From the NCBI GenBank assembly GCA_021772705.1, contig JAJFLN010000370.1, positions 1 to 22,079 on the forward strand: a stretch of 22,079 nucleotides of DNA, written 5' to 3'. The DNA comes from Candidatus Cloacimonadota bacterium. GTDB taxonomy: Bacteria; Muiribacteriota; UBA6191; JACPRK01. The notes beneath the pieces are model-generated. The model saw only the letters and a list, made by a program, of their open reading frames with translations, did not search any database and was not told the DNA's origin. Position numbers and translations under genes: made by a program. This document shows, piece after piece, positions 1 to 6,362 of this stretch (position 1 is its first letter; each line of letters opens with the position of its first letter).

Positions 1-464
1 TCGTCCTGAGCCTGTCGAAGCATGTCCTGAGCCACGCCGAAGGTGATGAATGTAGCGGGCGGCCATATTGGGGCGAACGGAGGAGGGGACCCCCTACGGG
101 ACATGCACCCGGGGCCATGGGCCTTCCCGGCGAGCACGTGGCAGACCGTGCAGTCCACCCCTGTCTCCCGGCTCGAGTCCCTCGGAGAGAGCCGGGTGGT
201 CAGATTCGTCCTCGGCGCATGGCACGAGTCACAGTCCTGTCTCAAGTGTCTCCACGTCGTGGCAGTGTAGTTGGGAGAGACATAAGCAACAGCGTGAGAG
301 GAACGGCTCCATTCGCGATGAATCTGGGTGTGGCAGCTCCGGCAGCTCCCGGGGCTCGTCGCCGCGCCGGTCCCGTGGTCCCGTAGCTCGACGACTTCGA
401 GAAACCCGGCCAAGGCCGGCGCCAGCAGAATCAGTAACGAGCTTGCCAAACGACTTGGTTTCAT
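1..464 (-). CDS. c554-type multiheme cytochrome c, partial (3' end outside window)
   Basis: The frame opens at ATG 464 and stays open to the left edge, giving about 154 residues without a stop. It begins with a Sec signal peptide (MKPSRLASSLLILLAPALAG). Three heme-binding motifs follow: CRSCH, CDSCH and CTVCH. Around the first heme the spacing is CxxCH, then W and S.HA (REWSRSSHA), the arrangement typical of the cytochrome c554 family, so a periplasmic multiheme electron carrier is likely. More hemes probably lie beyond the edge. The last 35 or so visible residues are Pro/Arg-rich and unlike a cytochrome, and the final 15 are read from a dispersed repeat. A frameshift or a disrupted 3' half is therefore possible. 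The Shine-Dalgarno is weak (AGGA about 10 nt upstream). The gene is separated from the next gene upstream by about 660 bp. Confidence 0.75.
   Translation of the reverse strand, partial: MKPSRLASSLLILLAPALAGFLEVVELRDHGTGAATSPGSCRSCHTQIHREWSRSSHAVAYVSPNYTATTWRHLRQDCDSCHAPRTNLTTRLSPRDSSRETGVDCTVCHVLAGKAHGPGCMSRRGSPPPFAPIWPPATFITFGVAQDMLRQAQD
3..42. repeat. Two tandem degenerate copies of a dispersed repeat
   Basis: Two adjacent copies are visible: GTCCTGAGCCTGTCGAAG at 3-20 and GTCCTGAGCCACGCCGAAG at 24-42. The reverse complement of the first, CTTCGACAGGCTCAGGAC, resembles a short interspersed element that recurs in many environmental bacterial genomes (recalled, not searched). The element sits at the very edge of the window, inside the open frame of the c554-like cytochrome. 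It may mark a contig break or an insertion that alters the end of that gene. Confidence 0.5.
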
Positions 465-1122
465 GTGAGTCGAATCCTATCAGGACGCTCCCGGACTCAT
501 ACCACAGGCCCACTCATCGCCGAAGGAGTTCTGCACCGATGGCCGGAGCGGGCGAAGCGCCCGTCGGCGAGGAACGGACTGATTCGTCAGTCTCCATCCT
601 CGGCGCTTCCGGCCTCCCCAGGGATCCTTCCCAGCCTCAACCTGCTCGCACGATCTGCCTTCACCCGTACCGACAGTGGTCCGGTGACTGGATTCGGTCA
701 GACGTCTGTTCCGAGAGCGCGATCCCGCTTCCTCACGAGCAGACCCTCGCTACCCTCCAGAGTGGCCCTCGGGGTGAGGTGGCTGGCTCACTGGCGGCAG
801 TAGCCTGCCGGGCGACAATTACATGTGTGCTTCTGCAGGATGAAGTCTGTCGAGACAGATCTCTCGCGGCGCCTGATTCACACAGACGACATGATTGCCG
901 GCCAGGACGCGGATGGCTCCGATGTCACGTACTCTTCCCAGAGTTTACTCTGCTTGTTCGGGTTCCTTGGGCTCAAGAGTGCTTCTTCTGCCTTCATCGT
1001 TCTGACGTCGGGTTCCGGGCAGCGCGCCCATTTGGGAGACAGTCCTCTGATATTGACGTTCGTTGTCATGCTCCGTGACGATCTCCGACGGGGTCCTCTG
1101 TGATTTTCGAGTGCAGACGGCC
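465..1122. other. Gene-poor stretch, no supported gene
   Basis: This stretch lies between the start of the c554-like cytochrome and the end of the 222-residue membrane protein. Open frames exist on both strands, but their translations are Arg/Ser/Pro-rich. They show no domain, no signal peptide and no ribosome site that I recognise. A small inverted repeat (CTGTC-GA-GACAG) occurs near 847-858. The cytochrome promoter should lie near 500-700, but I see no clear sigma-70 or sigma-54 element there. Confidence 0.5.
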
Positions 1123-1791
1123 TCAGATTTCGTGCGTTTCACTACTCAGAAGCCATCCCTCGTCGTGAAGCCATCGGCGGGTCAGCCATCCCAGCAGGAT
1201 TCCGTAGGCGGCGTGAGCCAGCACGACGGTCACAGGCATGCTCGGCATCTCCTTACCCATGAAGCCGATTCCGAGGGACGCGACAACGGGGCTGAGCAGA
1301 AAGCCGACACCGATGAGCTGACCGTAAGAGAATGCCCAGGCCATGGATCGGCGACCAAGAATCACGGTGAAGATGATGCCGAAGCAGGCGCCGTTCCAGA
1401 AGTGGTAGGCAAAGCCGAGGGCGTCGGAGAGCGTACTGGGCCCGAGCATGAAGCGATCCGTGAGCAGGACACCCATCAGACGCGGCAGGTCGCCTGGCAT
1501 CCCTTCGAACACGTGGAAGCTGGTGGCCCGGAATGCCTCGAGGCCGAAGGTGGCGAGGAGTCCGGCCACTCCACCGGCCAGTGTCCGGCGGAACAGTCTG
1601 CGGTGCCCCCGCCACGCGGCGATGGCCAGGAACAGTCCCAGCAGAATCACGGAGGGAATCAACACCCGCGTAGCCAGGACGAACATGTTCGCCAGGCCAG
1701 CCTGTGCCACGGGGAAGACATTGGGACCGATGGCGGCCATCAGCAGGATGGCGCCGGAAAGGAGGATTTCCTCTTGAAATGGGCTTCTCAT
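1123..1791 (-). CDS. Polytopic inner-membrane protein, function unknown (222 aa)
   Basis: The protein is hydrophobic throughout, with about six predicted membrane spans: residues near 10-30, 36-58, 68-88, 122-145, 152-175 and 188-210. Two spans share a His-plus-Gly pattern (AYHFWNGACFG and LAHAAYGILLG), which suggests an internal repeat. I do not recognise the family. The ATG at 1791 is supported by a good Shine-Dalgarno (GGGGAG, 8 nt spacing). It is the third gene after the 32-residue peptide and the DUF302 protein, on the same strand, with a 189-bp gap that contains a strong hairpin ending just upstream of the ribosome site. It is probably co-transcribed with them from the sigma-54 promoter at 2736-2751, though a separate promoter in the gap is not excluded. 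Confidence 0.8.
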   Translation of the reverse strand: MRSPFQEEILLSGAILLMAAIGPNVFPVAQAGLANMFVLATRVLIPSVILLGLFLAIAAWRGHRRLFRRTLAGGVAGLLATFGLEAFRATSFHVFEGMPGDLPRLMGVLLTDRFMLGPSTLSDALGFAYHFWNGACFGIIFTVILGRRSMAWAFSYGQLIGVGFLLSPVVASLGIGFMGKEMPSMPVTVVLAHAAYGILLGWLTRRWLHDEGWLLSSETHEI

Positions 1792-1806
1792 CGAGTGCTC
1801 CCCGGA

Positions 1807-1835
1807 GCCCAGCGGTCGCAGCAGCGCCGCTGGGC
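1807..1835 (-). promoter_or_regulatory. Strong hairpin just upstream of the ribosome site of the 222-aa membrane protein
   Basis: The arms GCCCAGCGG (1807-1815) and CCGCTGGGC (1827-1835) pair perfectly. Inside them, CGC (1817-1819) pairs with GCG (1824-1826) around an AGCA loop, with one unpaired T at 1816. That makes a 12-bp GC-rich stem. No T-run follows, so it is not a standard intrinsic terminator. It sits between the DUF302 and membrane-protein genes and ends a few bases before GGGGAG. It could set the relative expression of the two genes or protect an mRNA end. Confidence 0.5.
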
Positions 1836-1980
1836 CCCATGTTCAGGATCGTTGTCCGTACCAGGCGAAGGAAACCCAGACCCGGGTTGCCGTGGCCTTT
1901 CGACGCCGGCTCTCAGACGACGAGATCGGCGACGACGGGCGTGTCAGGACGGGTTCAGCCTGGGTCCGACGATCGGTGCC

Positions 1981-2472
1981 CTACCTGGGCAGCATGGAGA
2001 CCATCTTCTTGAGCTTGTCGTCGAGCATGGCGGCGACCATCTTGACCTTGACGCTCTTGAAGGCGCCGAGCTGATGGGAGGGCGGCACGTAGCGGACCAC
2101 GGTGCCGCCGTCAGAGTCGCGGTAGATGTTGATCCGAATGGGCACGGCGACTCCGGCACCTGGTTCGGCGGAGAAGAGCTTCTTGCCGACGGCGGGATTG
2201 CCGACGAAGATCGACTCCGATTCGACGCTGAGCCCGGTCATCTTGAGAACCTGTCCCTGATGGAGCTCGCCCATGACCATCATTCCGTTGGCGGCCACCA
2301 TCTTCTTGATCTTGCCCAGGGTTTCCTGCACGGACCCGCTGGTACGAACGGCGATGCCGCCGTTGTGGGTCTCGGCGGCCTGGGCAGAGGAGACGGGAGC
2401 AACGAGCATGATGGTGGCGAGACCGGCGAGAAGGTGGCTGGTCAGACGTCGTCGGGTTTGTGTCTTGTACAT
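1981..2472 (-). CDS. Exported DUF302-family protein (163 aa)
   Basis: The gene starts at ATG 2472 with an AAAGGAA ribosome site about 15 nt upstream. A longer in-frame reading back to 2742 is rejected because it lacks coding character and would run through the upstream small gene. Residues 1-33 form a Sec signal peptide: an Arg-rich n-region, a hydrophobic core and a cleavage site near AQA-AE. The mature part matches DUF302: a repeated alternation of short helices and strands, with SGSVQETLGKIKKMVAANG followed by a segment ending in YVPPSHQLGAF. DUF302 proteins are small, often periplasmic, and have no settled biochemical role. The gene follows the 32-residue membrane peptide by about 75 bp and precedes a membrane protein, so the three may act at the inner membrane together. 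Confidence 0.85.
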   Translation of the reverse strand: MYKTQTRRRLTSHLLAGLATIMLVAPVSSAQAAETHNGGIAVRTSGSVQETLGKIKKMVAANGMMVMGELHQGQVLKMTGLSVESESIFVGNPAVGKKLFSAEPGAGVAVPIRINIYRDSDGGTVVRYVPPSHQLGAFKSVKVKMVAAMLDDKLKKMVSMLPR

Positions 2473-2546
2473 TACTGGGTCACTTTTCCTTTTGTAGTGA
2501 GTCGATAGGACTCGTTGGAGAATCGCGCTACCACCCCGGTAGCGGA

Positions 2547-2645
2547 TCAACGTGTGAAGTGTTCGAAGAGGACGATGCCGAGTGAGGAGCAGATGATGAG
2601 GAGCGGAGCGAGGATGGAGATGGCGGTGAAGATGCGAGAGAACAT
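2547..2645 (-). CDS. Small single-span membrane peptide (32 aa)
   Basis: ATG at 2645 is preceded by an excellent Shine-Dalgarno (AAAGGAG, 6 nt spacing), better than that of most larger genes here. The product is a single hydrophobic helix of about 20 residues (ISILAPLLIICSSLGIVLFE). A short basic N-terminus (MFSR) suggests an N-in orientation, and the tail is polar. It is the first gene after the sigma-54 promoter at 2736-2751 and lies just ahead of the DUF302 gene. Size and composition fit the class of small membrane peptides that assist larger membrane complexes, but no specific family is recognised. A longer frame entering from 2855 lacks coding character upstream of this start and would run through the sigma-54 promoter. 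Confidence 0.65.
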   Translation of the reverse strand: MFSRIFTAISILAPLLIICSSLGIVLFEHFTR

Positions 2646-2735
2646 GGACTTCTCCTTTGGTGAATCCCGGAGCTGGGTGTCCGGGTGCGCTCCGCCGGAC
2701 TGGCGGACTGTGGCTGGTGGAACGGCCACTAGAAA

Positions 2736-2751
2736 TGCACACTCCGTGCCA
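2736..2751 (-). promoter_or_regulatory. Sigma-54 promoter for the small-peptide/DUF302/membrane-protein operon
   Basis: On the minus strand the sequence reads CCTGGCACG-GAGT-GTGCA. The -24 block TGGCACG is a perfect match to the RpoN consensus. The -12 block GTGCA differs from TTGCA at one base, and the GG and GC dinucleotides are at the standard 10-bp separation. Transcription should start near 2724, leaving a leader of about 80 nt before ATG 2645. RpoN promoters need an AAA+ activator, and one is encoded divergently right next to it (start near 3047). Confidence 0.75.
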
Positions 2752-2822
2752 GGACGTGAAACTCCTTTCTGAGACAGGGTTTGTTCAACGCCCCAGGTCA
2801 TCGCGACTCGGCCATCGAACCG

Positions 2823-2836
2823 ATCGCATCCAGTTC
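2823..2836 (-). promoter_or_regulatory. Weak candidate enhancer site
   Basis: The minus strand reads GAACTGGATGCGAT, about 75-85 bp upstream of the sigma-54 promoter. It shares GAACTGG and a few later positions with the repeated GAACTGGCCGAAT element upstream of the second sigma-54 promoter (17643-17734). The match is partial and could be chance. Confidence 0.2.
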
Positions 2837-2902
2837 GACCAAAATCCGTATCCAAACAGGCATCTGCCCGGCGATGGGGCCACCAGATCGAGTTGAAACT
2901 GG

Positions 2903-2918
2903 GTGATTGCTACATCAC
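2903..2918. promoter_or_regulatory. Small inverted repeat in the divergent promoter region
   Basis: GTGAT (2903-2907) and ATCAC (2914-2918) form a 5-bp dyad with a 6-bp spacer, in the gap between the minus-strand DUF302 operon and the plus-strand activator gene. A TTGAAA hexamer lies just upstream at 2893-2898, but no good -10 follows it. This is a candidate operator only; arms this short arise easily by chance. Confidence 0.2.
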
Positions 2919-2981
2919 TGTGACTTTTAGCTGGCCTGTTCTCCGTGGAGGCATGGTGTTATCGAGCGTATCGAACCATCT

Positions 2982-3000
2982 GGAAACATCGATTGTTTCC
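2982..3000. promoter_or_regulatory. Palindromic operator or enhancer site
   Basis: GGAAACA and TGTTTCC are perfect 7-bp inverted arms around TCGAT. The site lies about 230 bp upstream of the sigma-54 promoter at 2736-2751 and just before the likely start of the adjacent activator gene. Its length and symmetry suit a dimeric HTH protein. It may therefore be the binding site of that activator, serving as an enhancer for the DUF302 operon and as an autoregulatory operator. A related half-site, CTGGAAACG, recurs in the gap downstream of the activator. Confidence 0.45.
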
Positions 3001-3046
3001 ACAGAGACTTGACTGCCCGCCGAAAGGAAACGTAGCATCCAAACTG

Positions 3047-6000
3047 GTGGCAGCCTCAGATGAAGAACAGGAGCTGACCCCGGAGCAAATCCGCGAACTT
3101 CGAGGCGGCAGGAGCCGTGAGGCTTTCGCGAAGCTGCTGGGAGTTTCCCGGTTGAGCGTCTACCGGTGGGAGCTTCCAGCGAGCGCACGGGAGTCCCGGC
3201 GCCCCCGCAGGGCAATGCGTACGCGGCTGGCGGAGATGGCCGGCCTCTCGAGCCCGCCAGCATCTCTGACTTCCGAGGAAGACAGTAGGAGTGCGGCGCC
3301 GGTATCCTCAGCGGCTTCGCACCGGGATTCAAACCCGAAACAAGGAGAAGGGGGACTCAAGTTTCTGCCTCGTCTGGATGACTCGGAGCAGCTGAGGTTG
3401 TCTCCGATGTTCGATCGCATTGATGCGTGCCAGTTCTACGAAGCCGAGAACGGCTTGCTGGATGCCCTGGCCTCGGGAGACTTGAGGACATCCGGTTCCC
3501 GCAACATGGCCCGCCTGGGACTGGCGATCGTTCAGCTACTCGGGCGAAACGATGTTCGCGGCGCCTTCAGTGCTCTGGCGCCAATCCTGGAACGCTCGCA
3601 GGATTCGAAGCTCCCCTTCGACGTGGCGGTCCGAGCCGAGGTGTTGGGGGCATTTGTCTTCGCCTCGGCTGACGGCAAGCTCTTCGATCCGGGCCGTTCC
3701 AACAGTCACGCCCGTCGGGCCCGGGAGCTGCTGTCGAAGGATCGCGACGAGGGTCTCCGCTGCTTGCTCCAGGTGGCGGAACTGACGGCTGCTCGAAACC
3801 TCGGAGACCGTCCTCGATTCCTGGAACGCTTCCTGCGCATCGAGAATGCACTGAAAGAGCCTCCTACCCTTTTGACTCGATGCCTCGTGCAGGAGTTGCT
3901 GATACATATCGAGAACCTGGGTGGAAGAGTGGTTCAGGCCACGGCCCGGTGCACCGCCTTGATCGATGAATCCCGGACCCTGGGCTTCTCCTTGATGCAA
4001 CGCCGGGCGATGGCGCGACTGGCGCAGTTGAAGCTGCATGCCGTGGAGTCCCCGGACGAGATCCTGTCACTGGTTCGAGAAGCGCACCTACTGGGCGCCG
4101 GGGCCTGTCTGCAACACGGAGAGGACGAGATCCTGCTGCGAGGTGTGGAGGCCGAGGCCTGCAATCGGCGGGCTCGTTTCGACGAGGCCGACGAGGCCCT
4201 GCGAGCCGGCTTGCAGATCGCTTCGGCGCTCGCCTGGCCACCGGCGGATCTCCTGGAAGCGTTGGCACGGCAGGCTGCCCATCGTGGCCACTGCGTCGAG
4301 CTGGACCAGGCAATGAAGATGTTCTCCAACCCGACCTGCTCCCGTTTCCCGGACTTCGTCCGCCAGTGCCGGTTGTTCCTCAACGGGGTCCGAAGAATAG
4401 CCACGGGTGAGATCGAAGCCTCGTGGGAAGATCTACAGGCGGCAGCCGACTCCTGTCGACAGTGGGGCGTCCGGGCCTGGATGGAACCCTATGCCCGAGT
4501 CGTGCTGCTGCGAACCACGGTCATGAGCGGCAAGCTCGACGAGGTGCCTCGTGTCTTGCGCCAAGCTGAAGGAGCCCTGGAACGTTACCCCTCGCCCTGG
4601 CTCTCTTGCCTGCTGGGCATTTTTCACGGAATCTATCACGCGATGCGGGGATCCGGCGTCGAGTCAGCCCAGTATCTGGAGGCCGCTCTGACCACACTTG
4701 AGCGAGGCAATGATCTGACGGAAGCGGCAATGGCGAGGCGAGGGCTGGCAATCGCGGCTTACGTCATGGACGATCCGATGGCAGACCAGCGACTGCAAGC
4801 CACAGAAGCTGAGCTCGGTCGTTTCGGGATCTTCATTCCACCCCGGATGCGCTCCGAAGCACTGCAGCAGGTGCGTGACAAGGTACGGGAACTGTCGACC
4901 CAGGGGGGCACGGATTGTGGCCGGTCCGTCTCGGAGCTGGTCGTGCCCCTGGAGCGCCTCACACGACATGGCGTATCCCAGAGCGTACTTGGCGAGGAGC
5001 TGATAGAGGTGGCAGACCGCCTCCTCGACGCAGGTCAACACACCTTCTGGCTCGATGAGATTGACTCCGAAGGGAAGCTTCATGCGGTGGTAAGCAGGGG
5101 AGAGGAGATCGAACGCCAGAATCAACAAGTCTTCGAGTTCGGGGATGGCTGCGGCCGCCGATATCAGCTCGCCGTCAGCGGCGAGGTGGACAGTGAGTCA
5201 CGCTCGCTGATCCGGATACTCACTCGAGTGTCCTCCGTGGCAATGGAAGTGGCCGCCTTGCGTGCCTTCGCCGAACCGATCCTGGACTCCTCGGAAGTTG
5301 CCGAGACAGTGGAGCTGGGCGATGTCATTGCAGCTTCCAGGTCGATGCGTGCCTTGTTGAAACAGGTATCGCGCCTCTCAGGTTCCAAGGCGACGGTCCT
5401 GATCACGGGCGAGTCAGGAAGTGGGAAAGAAGTTCTGGCCCAGTCGCTCCACAGACTGTCGTCCCGTCGAGACTGTCCCCAGGTCACGTTCAACTGCTCT
5501 TCGATTCCAGCAGAGCTCTTCGAGGGTCAGCTCTTCGGCTACCACAAGGGTGCTTTCACGGGAGCCACGAAGGCCCACCCGGGTGTCATCCGATCGGCAG
5601 ATCGGGGAACACTGTTCCTTGACGAGATAGGAGATCTACCGCTGGAGCAACAGCCCAAGCTTCTCCGGTTTCTCGAGAATGCGGAGATCTTCCCACTGGG
5701 AGCGGTCCGTCCCGTTTCGGTCGATGTGCGGGTGGTGGCTGCGACTCACAGAGATCTGGCGTCGATGGTGAAGGCCGGTCAGTTCCGTGAGGACCTGTAC
5801 TTTCGCCTCCAGGTCGTACCGATTCACCTGCCCCCCCTGAGAGAACGCAGAGAGGACATCGTACCGCTGGCCAGGCACTTCATCGCCCGCCTGACGCCAC
5901 GGGATGAACAGCCCCCGGTGCTGGGGCCGAGCGCAATCGCGGCGCTGCAAACACATCACTGGCCCGGGAACGTGCGGGAGTTGCGGAATTCGATCGAGCG

Positions 6001-6061
6001 GAGTCTCGCCCTGGGAGATGCCTCTGCCGTGATCGATACAACGCACCTGGGCCTGGATTGA
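3047..6061 (+). CDS. Sigma-54-dependent activator with N-terminal Xre-like HTH, TPR-like middle and GAF-like domain
   Basis: Numbering is from GTG 3047 (1004 aa). Residues 11-42 form a Cro/C1-type helix-turn-helix (TPEQIRELR...LLGVSRLSVYRWE). About 100-650 is helical and TPR-like. About 655-755 resembles a GAF or other sensory domain. Residues 757-1004 are a complete RpoN-interacting AAA+ domain with Walker A GESGSGKE (788-795), the sigma-54 loop GAFTGA (835-840), Walker B GTLFLDE (854-860) and the C-terminal WPGNVREL. The protein ends right after the AAA+ domain with no Fis-type HTH, so DNA binding must come from the N-terminus. That is unusual for the family. The start is uncertain: the frame extends to GTG 2945, but that would place a palindromic operator inside the gene, and neither start has a well-spaced ribosome site. 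Divergence from the DUF302 operon suggests that operon as a target. Confidence 0.85.
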   Translation: MAASDEEQELTPEQIRELRGGRSREAFAKLLGVSRLSVYRWELPASARESRRPRRAMRTRLAEMAGLSSPPASLTSEEDSRSAAPVSSAASHRDSNPKQGEGGLKFLPRLDDSEQLRLSPMFDRIDACQFYEAENGLLDALASGDLRTSGSRNMARLGLAIVQLLGRNDVRGAFSALAPILERSQDSKLPFDVAVRAEVLGAFVFASADGKLFDPGRSNSHARRARELLSKDRDEGLRCLLQVAELTAARNLGDRPRFLERFLRIENALKEPPTLLTRCLVQELLIHIENLGGRVVQATARCTALIDESRTLGFSLMQRRAMARLAQLKLHAVESPDEILSLVREAHLLGAGACLQHGEDEILLRGVEAEACNRRARFDEADEALRAGLQIASALAWPPADLLEALARQAAHRGHCVELDQAMKMFSNPTCSRFPDFVRQCRLFLNGVRRIATGEIEASWEDLQAAADSCRQWGVRAWMEPYARVVLLRTTVMSGKLDEVPRVLRQAEGALERYPSPWLSCLLGIFHGIYHAMRGSGVESAQYLEAALTTLERGNDLTEAAMARRGLAIAAYVMDDPMADQRLQATEAELGRFGIFIPPRMRSEALQQVRDKVRELSTQGGTDCGRSVSELVVPLERLTRHGVSQSVLGEELIEVADRLLDAGQHTFWLDEIDSEGKLHAVVSRGEEIERQNQQVFEFGDGCGRRYQLAVSGEVDSESRSLIRILTRVSSVAMEVAALRAFAEPILDSSEVAETVELGDVIAASRSMRALLKQVSRLSGSKATVLITGESGSGKEVLAQSLHRLSSRRDCPQVTFNCSSIPAELFEGQLFGYHKGAFTGATKAHPGVIRSADRGTLFLDEIGDLPLEQQPKLLRFLENAEIFPLGAVRPVSVDVRVVAATHRDLASMVKAGQFREDLYFRLQVVPIHLPPLRERREDIVPLARHFIARLTPRDEQPPVLGPSAIAALQTHHWPGNVRELRNSIERSLALGDASAVIDTTHLGLD

Positions 6062-6150
6062 TACAGGATAGACAGGACAGTTCCGGCCCGCCCATGGCTG
6101 TGCGCCTGACCTGAGTCGAAGGACTACTGCGGACTTCCGGCCGTAGCTAT

Positions 6151-6181
6151 CCCGACCGGAGGCGTCGGGCTCCGCCTCCGG
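6151..6181. promoter_or_regulatory. Two mutually exclusive hairpins downstream of the activator gene
   Basis: CCCGAC (6151-6156) can pair with GTCGGG (6164-6169). Alternatively, CCGGAGGC (6156-6163) can pair with GCCTCCGG (6174-6181). The two stems use the same bases, so only one can form at a time. No T-run follows. It could be a weak terminator for the activator transcript or a leader structure of the kinase operon; either is speculative. Confidence 0.3.
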
Positions 6182-6201
6182 GGGCCGGGTCTCGCAGCTG
6201 G

Positions 6202-6290
6202 CTGGAAACGCTACCGCTCCGGGTTATCACGGTTAATGCGGGATACATCGAGTTTTCACGGTTACTCCTCTGAGGATTCAACGTTTCCAG
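6202..6290. promoter_or_regulatory. Inverted CTGGAAACG half-sites upstream of the kinase operon
   Basis: CTGGAAACG (6202-6210) and its exact reverse complement CGTTTCCAG (6282-6290) flank a 71-bp segment. The core CTGGAAAC is also part of the palindrome at 2982-3000, in front of the activator gene. Such spaced, phased half-sites could bind the Xre-like activator here as well and link it to the kinase/regulator operon. No matching sigma-54 promoter is evident in this gap. Confidence 0.35.
6223..6264 (+). repeat. Direct repeats GTTWTCACGGTTA upstream of the kinase gene
   Basis: GTTATCACGGTTA (6223-6235) and GTTTTCACGGTTA (6252-6264) agree at 12 of 13 positions. They are spaced 29 bp apart, close to three helical turns, which would put both on one face of the DNA. 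They lie about 100-140 bp before the kinase start in a gap with no gene, so they are good candidate operator sites for a regulator of the kinase/response-regulator operon. Confidence 0.4.
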
Positions 6291-6301
6291 AGATCGGGGT
6301 T

Positions 6302-6317
6302 GGCTCATTCATGAGCC
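6302..6317. promoter_or_regulatory. Perfect palindrome just upstream of the kinase gene
   Basis: GGCTCAT (6302-6308) and ATGAGCC (6311-6317) pair perfectly around TC. The palindrome is centred 53 bp before the kinase ATG, a usual position for a repressor operator or a leader hairpin. The rest of the 300-bp gap between the activator and kinase genes shows only the repeats listed separately and no confident promoter. Confidence 0.35.
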
Positions 6318-6362
6318 TGGTTCCGAGATGCGAAGCCTGCAGATGTCGGGAGGTCTTGAGCG

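Noticed and set aside
68..1078. Plus-strand open frame of 336 aa
   Set aside because: Ser/Arg/Pro-rich, antisense to the signal peptide and heme motifs of the c554-like cytochrome, with no domain or ribosome site.
1063..2508. Long plus-strand open frame (481 aa) rich in Gly, His, Glu and Asp
   Set aside because: It is antisense to the 222-aa membrane protein and the DUF302 gene, both of which have clear protein character and ribosome sites. Its own translation has no recognisable domain.
4264..4280. TGGCACG as a further sigma-54 promoter
   Set aside because: It is inside the activator gene and the GC of the -12 element is not at the required spacing. Copies near 220, 3427, 10463 and 14098 fail for the same reasons.
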